A DNA stretch of 64,000 bases from Haliotis asinina (lineage: Eukaryota; Mollusca; Gastropoda; Lepetellida; Haliotidae): NCBI RefSeq assembly GCF_037392515.1, contig NC_090283.1, positions 20,155,001 through 20,219,000 of the forward strand. The letters are read 5' to 3'. A program made the translations under genes and the position numbers. How positions within the stretch are numbered: the stretch's first letter is position 1; each line of letters opens with the position of its first letter. Below are positions 58,436 through 64,000 of the stretch, one piece after another. The notes beneath the pieces were generated by a model that worked only from the letters and a program-made list of their open reading frames with translations, did not search any database and was not told where the DNA came from.

Positions 58436-58925
58436 TACTCAAACAAGTCTGGTAGAAAGAAAACCCACTGAGGAACGTTACAATGACATTCATCTTGTGT
58501 ATGCAGCATCATTTCACGTTATCACCACATGCAAACACAATGCATGGGAAGCACGTGCAAAACGTGGGAGCCTCCTACACGTGCATGGGATGTCAGTATG
58601 AATCTTGACATTTTTCACCCATTTCGATAAATCACTGTAGACCATTCTTTTCCGATAATTTTGTTGCATCTGTGCATGGTCAGGGTTTACAGGGTCAAAT
58701 CACACACTTTTGACTGAAAATTGTAACCTGAAATTTCCGCGTCATACTCCAGTCACCTAACAAGGGGGATAACTGAACGAACAGCTCTTTTGAATGAAAT
58801 CCACGTGGTGATGCATTCTCGAAACATCCATTAATATTGTATCAACATTGATTCAGTCTCATACATCTCCCAATTTCGACAATCGTACATTGAAAGTACA
58901 GTTCCACTTCTTGTTTTGAAGAGTA
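58436..58925. mobile_element. Diverged relative of the 32.8-kb inverted-repeat element, 490 bp
   Basis: It matches inside ('ggtgatgcattctcgaaac' against 'ggtgatgcactctcaaaac'; 'tatcaacattgatt' in both; 'cacgtgcatggg' in both). The right end 'cttgttttgaagagta' matches 'cttttttaagagta'. The left end is eroded (tactcaaacaagtctgg). Confidence 0.75.
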
Positions 58926-60235
58926 TATCATATCAGTGCGTGCGTCCGGAAGCAGAATAAAAAGTACAGATTCCCAGCCACATGTCATCACTGAAATTCC
59001 ACAGCGTCGAGACATTACTTTGAGATAACAAAACATGATTTAACTGTTCGAATCGGAGTGAAACTAAACTCACTAACAGTTTCACAGACAGGTGAAAGAG
59101 CTCTATACCCACGAAGGGGGAAAATGTGTAAAGCCAAGCAACCCCCCTCCCCCTGTTTCACCAACAATGATACTGTTGTAGTGTTGGCATACATGTCAGT
59201 GACGAGCAATCCTCCCAAAGAACGCAGAACTACAGTTTGCAGGATATAATTGAATTTCAAAGCGTCGTTAAATTCTTACCTAAACAACACACTACAAAGC
59301 TAAAGCATAAACAAAACTAGCCGTCGATGTTCGAACATGTTAAACCGTCCCCAAAAGGAAAGTAACACTGACGAAATTATGCAGTAGTTAACTTAGAACA
59401 TCCCCATTCCTTTTGGGATTTATTAGTTATCTGACAAATTGGATTTTAAGGACTATACCTCGGGTTGTCATGGAAACGAGGAACAGGAGACACTTCATAT
59501 TGCTTTCTCCAATGGAACAACTTTGGTTGGATGTGGACAAGCCTTGAGGAATCCATTGGGCAGAATATAGAGTGGCTATGATACTACTCAATGACATTCA
59601 GTGTCGAGCTTGAGAAATTTCCTCAGGTCGGAGAGACGTTAATAAAACTTCTCTGAATAAGTTCCGTTCATTGCCCCGTGCCCTGGAGGTCAGTTTTATG
59701 GTCATTTGAAGTCAGTGTGACACAGTTATCACGTTAACGTGAGACTTAAATCCTGTCGATGAATTACGAGTTACAGGATGGTCCGAATGAGGGAAGTCCC
59801 GATCCATTTGTCAAATATTCCCTCCTGATGTCCAGGGCGAGCTTACGTTTAAGAAATCTTGAATTAAATGCTAGGGAACAACCTTCATCATTTATCAAAC
59901 ATCCCCTCCGGTGAAGTTTCCTATAAAGATGTCCGAAATACCACCATATTTTACAAACTTTACTCTTGAGTAATTTCACTTCAATTCAGAGTGATTATGT
60001 GGTTTTCCTTACCACGATGATGGCCAGCATTCAGTTCAGCATTATATGACTAAATATAGACATAAATAAGATGAGTATATATCAGCATTCAAAGGCAGAT
60101 TATAACCAGTCTCGATTTTCTCTTACACAGGTCAAGGGAAGCAAAATTAAATGTTGTGATGAAAATGATAAAAGGAAATACTCAGAATCAGTGATGATAC
60201 GAGTTGGCGACAGGTTCTTCCAGTTGTGTCAAATT
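58926..60235. other. Unassigned sequence with one X-box-like motif
   Basis: GTTGTCATGGAAAC at 59,464-59,477 is close to the RFX X-box. No gene is supported; frames near 59,015-59,260 overlap on both strands without motifs. Confidence 0.4.
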
Positions 60236-60382
60236 TGATCTTCAGCAAACTATGCTTGCCAAAAGAGGCAGCTAACAGGGTTGTTTTATCAGGCTTTCTG
60301 ACTTCTGGACACACATTATTGTATCGGAAATACGTAGATCGATGCTCATGAAGGTGATCACCGGATTATCCGATCCAGAATT
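60236..60382 (+). repeat. 250-bp family repeat, diverged
   Basis: 'tatgcttgccaaaagaggca', 'gctaacagggttg', 'gatcgatgctcatgaaggtg' and 'atcaccggattatccgatcc'. Confidence 0.75.
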
Positions 60383-60954
60383 ACAGAAGGTCGCCACAAA
60401 GCTGCAATAATGCAAACAAAATAAATAAAATTAAAAAATACAAAAAATATAATAAAAGAAATAAAAGCAGAACATTGCCAGTTGGGGTGACTTGAAAAGG
60501 ATATGTCGTTACTTCTGAAGCAGGCTGAAGTTAAGACAGGAATAATTTCAAATGTGCTTTTCAAGTGTGGTGACGTAACGTGATTTGCAAACACAATCGA
60601 CGGACATGAAATCGCGAATGAGACGGGAAAAAATGCTCCTTAGGGTTTAGTCGAAGATATCGACCAAGGTAGACGCCATTTTGAGGTATGTTTGTCTGAA
60701 GGTTTAAAAGATCAGAAGATTATGTTTACAGAGACGAGAATAGTTAGCCTGGACAAGAATACACAGTGCCGACCGAGGTGTAAAGCTGCAAGGCTCGGGA
60801 TAATGATACGAACGCACTGGGAGAAATTATCCACCTTTGTCTGTTTCCGGCTATGATGTCAGCTCCTATTTAAGTTACATGTTGGACTTCTGAAGTTCCT
60901 CTTCAACGCAGCTCCTCGTCTACACAATCATCTATCCCGCATCGGATAGTTAAG
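60383..60954. other. Unassigned sequence
   Basis: An A-rich stretch at 60,415-60,470; otherwise no supported feature. Confidence 0.4.
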
Positions 60955-61330
60955 TTGTTCCTCTTAAGAAAGAACATGTGTTCCGTCTCAAAACAGACCA
61001 TGCCTTCAATAGATATTGTGTGCCTAGTCAAGGCAAACAATATTTTCCTCATCAGTACATTGCTTCTCAACACAGATCACGTGTTCCTCGTCAGCACTGT
61101 TCATGTGCTCCCTGAGAACGTAGAACATGTATTCCTTGTCACATCACAGATCATATGTTCTTTGTCAACATGGATCACGTATTCCATGGATCACGTATTC
61201 CTTGTCAACACTGATAGGAAGTTCCTTGTCAACACAGATTATGTCTTACTCGTCAACAGAGATCATATATTACTTATCAACGAAAATCGTGTGCTCCTTT
61301 TCAATACAGGTTATATATTTCTGATCAGTG
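60955..61330. repeat. Degenerate ~30-bp tandem repeat leading into the 126-bp array
   Basis: 'gatcacgtattccttgtcaa'-type words recur roughly every 30 bases. The plus-strand frame reads DHVFLVNT-like words repeatedly. It shares the word pattern of the 126-bp unit. Confidence 0.8.
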
Positions 61331-62842
61331 CTGTTCATATATGAATTTAGTTATCAAAACATAGCGTTTATTCCTTGGCAACATGTATGTATTCATCTTT
61401 ATGGACGATGTACTCCTCTTCAACAGATATATTCAATGTCAACATCACATTATTCACTGTTCATATATGAATTTAGTTATCAAAACATAGCGTTTATTCC
61501 TTGGCAACATATATGTATTCATCTTTATGGACGATGTACTCCTCTTCAACAGATATATTCAATGTCAACATCACATTATTCACTGTTCATATATGAATTT
61601 AGTTATCAAAACATAGCGTTTATTCCTTGGCAACATGTATGTATTCATCTTTATGGACGATGTACTCCTCTTCAACAGATATATTCAATGTCAACATCAC
61701 ATTATTCACTGTTCATATATGAATTTAGTTATCAAAACATAGCGTTTATTCCTTGGCAACATGTATGTATTCATCTTTATGGACGATGTACTCCTCTTCA
61801 ACAGATATATTCAATGTCAACATCACATTATTCACTGTTCATATATGAATTTAGTTATCAAAACATAGCGTTTATTCCTTGGCAACATATATGTATTCAT
61901 CTTTATAGACGATGTACTCCTCTTCAACAGATATATTCAATGTCAACATCACATTATTCACTGTTCATATATGAATTTAGTTATCAAAACATAGCGTTTA
62001 TTCCTTGGCAACATGTATGTGTTCATCTTTATGGACGATGTACTCCTCTTCAACAGATATATTCAATGTCAACATCACATTATTCACTGTTCATATATGA
62101 ATTTAGTTATCAAAACATAGCGTTTATTCCTTGGCAACATGTATGTGTTCATCTTTATAGACGATGTACTCCTCTTCAACAGATATATTCAATGTCAACA
62201 TCACATTATTCACTGTTCATATATGAATTTAGTTATCAAAACATAGCGTTTATTCCTTGGCAACATATATGTATTCATCTTTATGGACGATGTACTCCTC
62301 TTCAACAGATATATTCAATGTCAACATCACATTATTCACTGTTCATATATGAATTTAGTTATCAAAACATAGCGTTTATTCCTTGGCAACATATATGTAT
62401 TCATCTTTATGGACGATGTACTCCTCTTCAACAGATATATTCAATGTCAACATCACATTATTCACTGTTCATATATGAATTTAGTTATCAAAACATAGCG
62501 TTTATTCCTTGGCAACATATATGTATTCATCTTTATGGACGATGTACTCCTCTTCAACAGATATATTCAATGTCAACATCACATTATTCACTGTTCATAT
62601 ATGAATTTAGTTATCAAAACATAGCGTTTATTCCTTGGCAACATGTATGTATTCATCTTTATGGACGATGTACTCCTCTTCAACAGATATATTCAATGTC
62701 AACATCACATTATTCACTGTTCATATATGAATTTAGTTATCAAAACATAGCGTTTATTCCTTGGCAACATGTATGTATTCATCTTTATGGACGATGTACT
62801 CCTCTTCAACAGATATATTCAATGTCAACATCACATTATTCA
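61331..62842 (+). repeat. 126-bp array, 12 units, with a fortuitous 511-codon open frame
   Basis: Exactly twelve units. The unit contains 'ctgttcatatatgaatttag', 'ttatcaaaacatagcgttta', 'ttccttggcaacatgtatgt' and 'cgatgtactcctcttcaaca'. The frame 61,328-62,863 reads FIYEFSYQNIAFIPWQH, then VCIHLYGRCTPLQQIY and SMSTSHYSL per unit. Variable sites found between units are gta/ata, att/gtt and gga/aga, all amino-acid changing (V/I, I/V, G/R), with no silent variant noticed, so I see no sign of protein-level constraint. The unit appears built from about four of the ~30-bp words of the flanks. Confidence 0.96.
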
Positions 62843-63060
62843 CTGTTTGCTAAGGTCATATAGTTCTTGTTGTCAACATAGATCATATAGTCTTTGCCTA
62901 CACAAGTCAGATCAGATATTCCTTTTCTCCACAGGTCATGTATTCATTGTCAAAGTAGATTATGCATTTCTTCTCAACACAGTTTATTTATTTCTCATCA
63001 GTACCATAGTTTATTCCTTAATATATTGCCTTCAGCATAGATAATGTATTCCCTACACTA
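62843..63060. repeat. Degenerate ~30-bp repeat on the right flank of the array
   Basis: 'gatcatatagtctttgccta', 'aggtcatgtattcattgtca' and similar words at roughly 30-base spacing. Confidence 0.7.
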
Positions 63061-63104
63061 CAAATGATATATTCCTGTGAAATAGGAACTGACATCATAG
63101 TCGG

Positions 63105-63172
63105 AAACAGACAATATTGCTGAGAGCGGCGTAAAACTAAACTCACTCACTCACTCACTCACTCACTCAAAA
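63105..63172 (+). repeat. SINE tail with (CACT)n
   Basis: 'caatattgctgagagcggcg' then 'taaaactaaactc' and seven actc units. The head is missing. Confidence 0.85.
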
Positions 63173-64000
63173 GGTGAGTATCCGTAGCTCTACGAGCGTC
63201 TTAAGCCCATTCACAACACAATGGCAATGACAAAGGTAAAGAATTCTTTGGGCTACGAACGTTTCGAGAATAAGGGCTCAGACCATCACAGATCATTTGT
63301 TTCAGTCGACATGTCACGATCATTTTCGTTCCCCCTATTGCGCACTTACTGTCTTCACAAATGGATCATGTTGGTAGACGGGGTTGCTGATGCTCTGCAT
63401 ACCTCGAAATCTCTCATTACCTAACTCAATCAATATTTGTCCTAATGAACACAAACAACAAGTAGGTGGTGAAGACATTATGAGTATCAAGTGTTTTCAA
63501 ACAGGTAAAGTCGTCAGGTTATACTGGGTTTTTTTCCACATCAAGTTGACATATATATTTCCATATTATGCTTATCACTTCTAAATGCCATTAAGTGTTT
63601 GACACATGTAATTTCGGTTTCTGTAGGCAGATTCTGAAATCACTCAAAATTCTGAAACTTGCTCTTTACGCGGTAATAAGTCTAGTAATACATGAAGGGT
63701 TAAGCTTCATATGGTACTGTTCTCTTGACATACTCTTCAGACCTCTTCAAACAGCTACAGCACTTAAGTGAAGTCAATCTGCGGCCATTGTTCCCGGACA
63801 AGTAACTTCATCAAAAGGTCATTCTGATCACATATCATCTCTCGTCTCACGTCATAGGCTTACTGTGACTGGTAATATAATTGACGAGGACTCTAGCAAT
63901 TTACGGAGGCGGATTATATCGTATTATTGGATTTTGGTCCTGATTAGAGTTCAGAACAAACATAATGGACACCAAATGACCACTGGGGTCAGTTATTAGC
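63173..64000. other. Unassigned sequence at the window end
   Basis: Short frames only; no supported feature. Confidence 0.4.

Noticed and set aside
61328-62863. 511-codon repetitive open frame as a real protein gene
   Set aside because: Same reasoning: 126-bp units, replacement-only variants noticed, frame ending as soon as the array ends.

Overview
The window reads as nuclear DNA of a mollusc, most likely a vetigastropod such as an abalone (Haliotis). The reason is inference from memory: two short repeat families seen here many times, a tRNA-headed SINE and a ~250-bp SINE-like repeat, both ending in a 'gcggcgtaaaac ... actcactcactc' tail, are typical of abalone sequence. Genes are sparse and split by introns, dinucleotide runs and minisatellites are abundant, and there are no bacterial features, CRISPR arrays, rRNA or true tRNA genes.

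Left end (0.2-7.1 kb): two tandem plus-strand members of an unrecognised small-protein family. The downstream copy can be read completely: promoter-like motifs near 4.47-4.51 kb, a 5'UTR exon, and four coding exons giving a 107-residue protein. The upstream copy shares exon phases, an identical 106-nt exon and a homologous last exon. This is the best protein-coding content in the window.

7-34 kb: mostly intergenic or intronic. It holds minisatellites with 54-, 25-, 30-, 47-, ~60- and 66-bp units, long CA runs, many SINE-like copies and small DNA-transposon relics. One relic (33,510-34,592) sits inside a SINE. Several isolated exon-like pieces (13.6, 19.9, 20.8, 27.5, 29.0-29.8, 30.7 kb) are listed at low confidence.

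35-52 kb: an old direct tandem duplication, copy A about 34,985-45,905 and copy B about 45,906-52,025. Each copy has changed in its own way. Copy B turned a degenerate 39-bp repeat into a 1.5-kb homogeneous array. Copy A carries a minus-strand LINE whose reverse-transcriptase segment has been amplified in place into about 42 tandem 108-bp units (4.5 kb). That satellite grown out of a LINE coding region is the most striking structure here.

52-64 kb: more SINE copies, a 36-bp repeat, a GAT run, two small inverted-repeat elements (one a diverged relative of the 32.8-kb element), and a hierarchical array in which ~30-bp degenerate units lead into twelve 126-bp units. Several arrays have unit lengths divisible by three and so create long open frames (up to 511 codons). 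In the two arrays whose unit variants I compared, every variant I identified changes an amino acid, so I treat these frames as by-products of repetition. All gene models rest on reading frames and splice signals by eye, with no transcript or database support.
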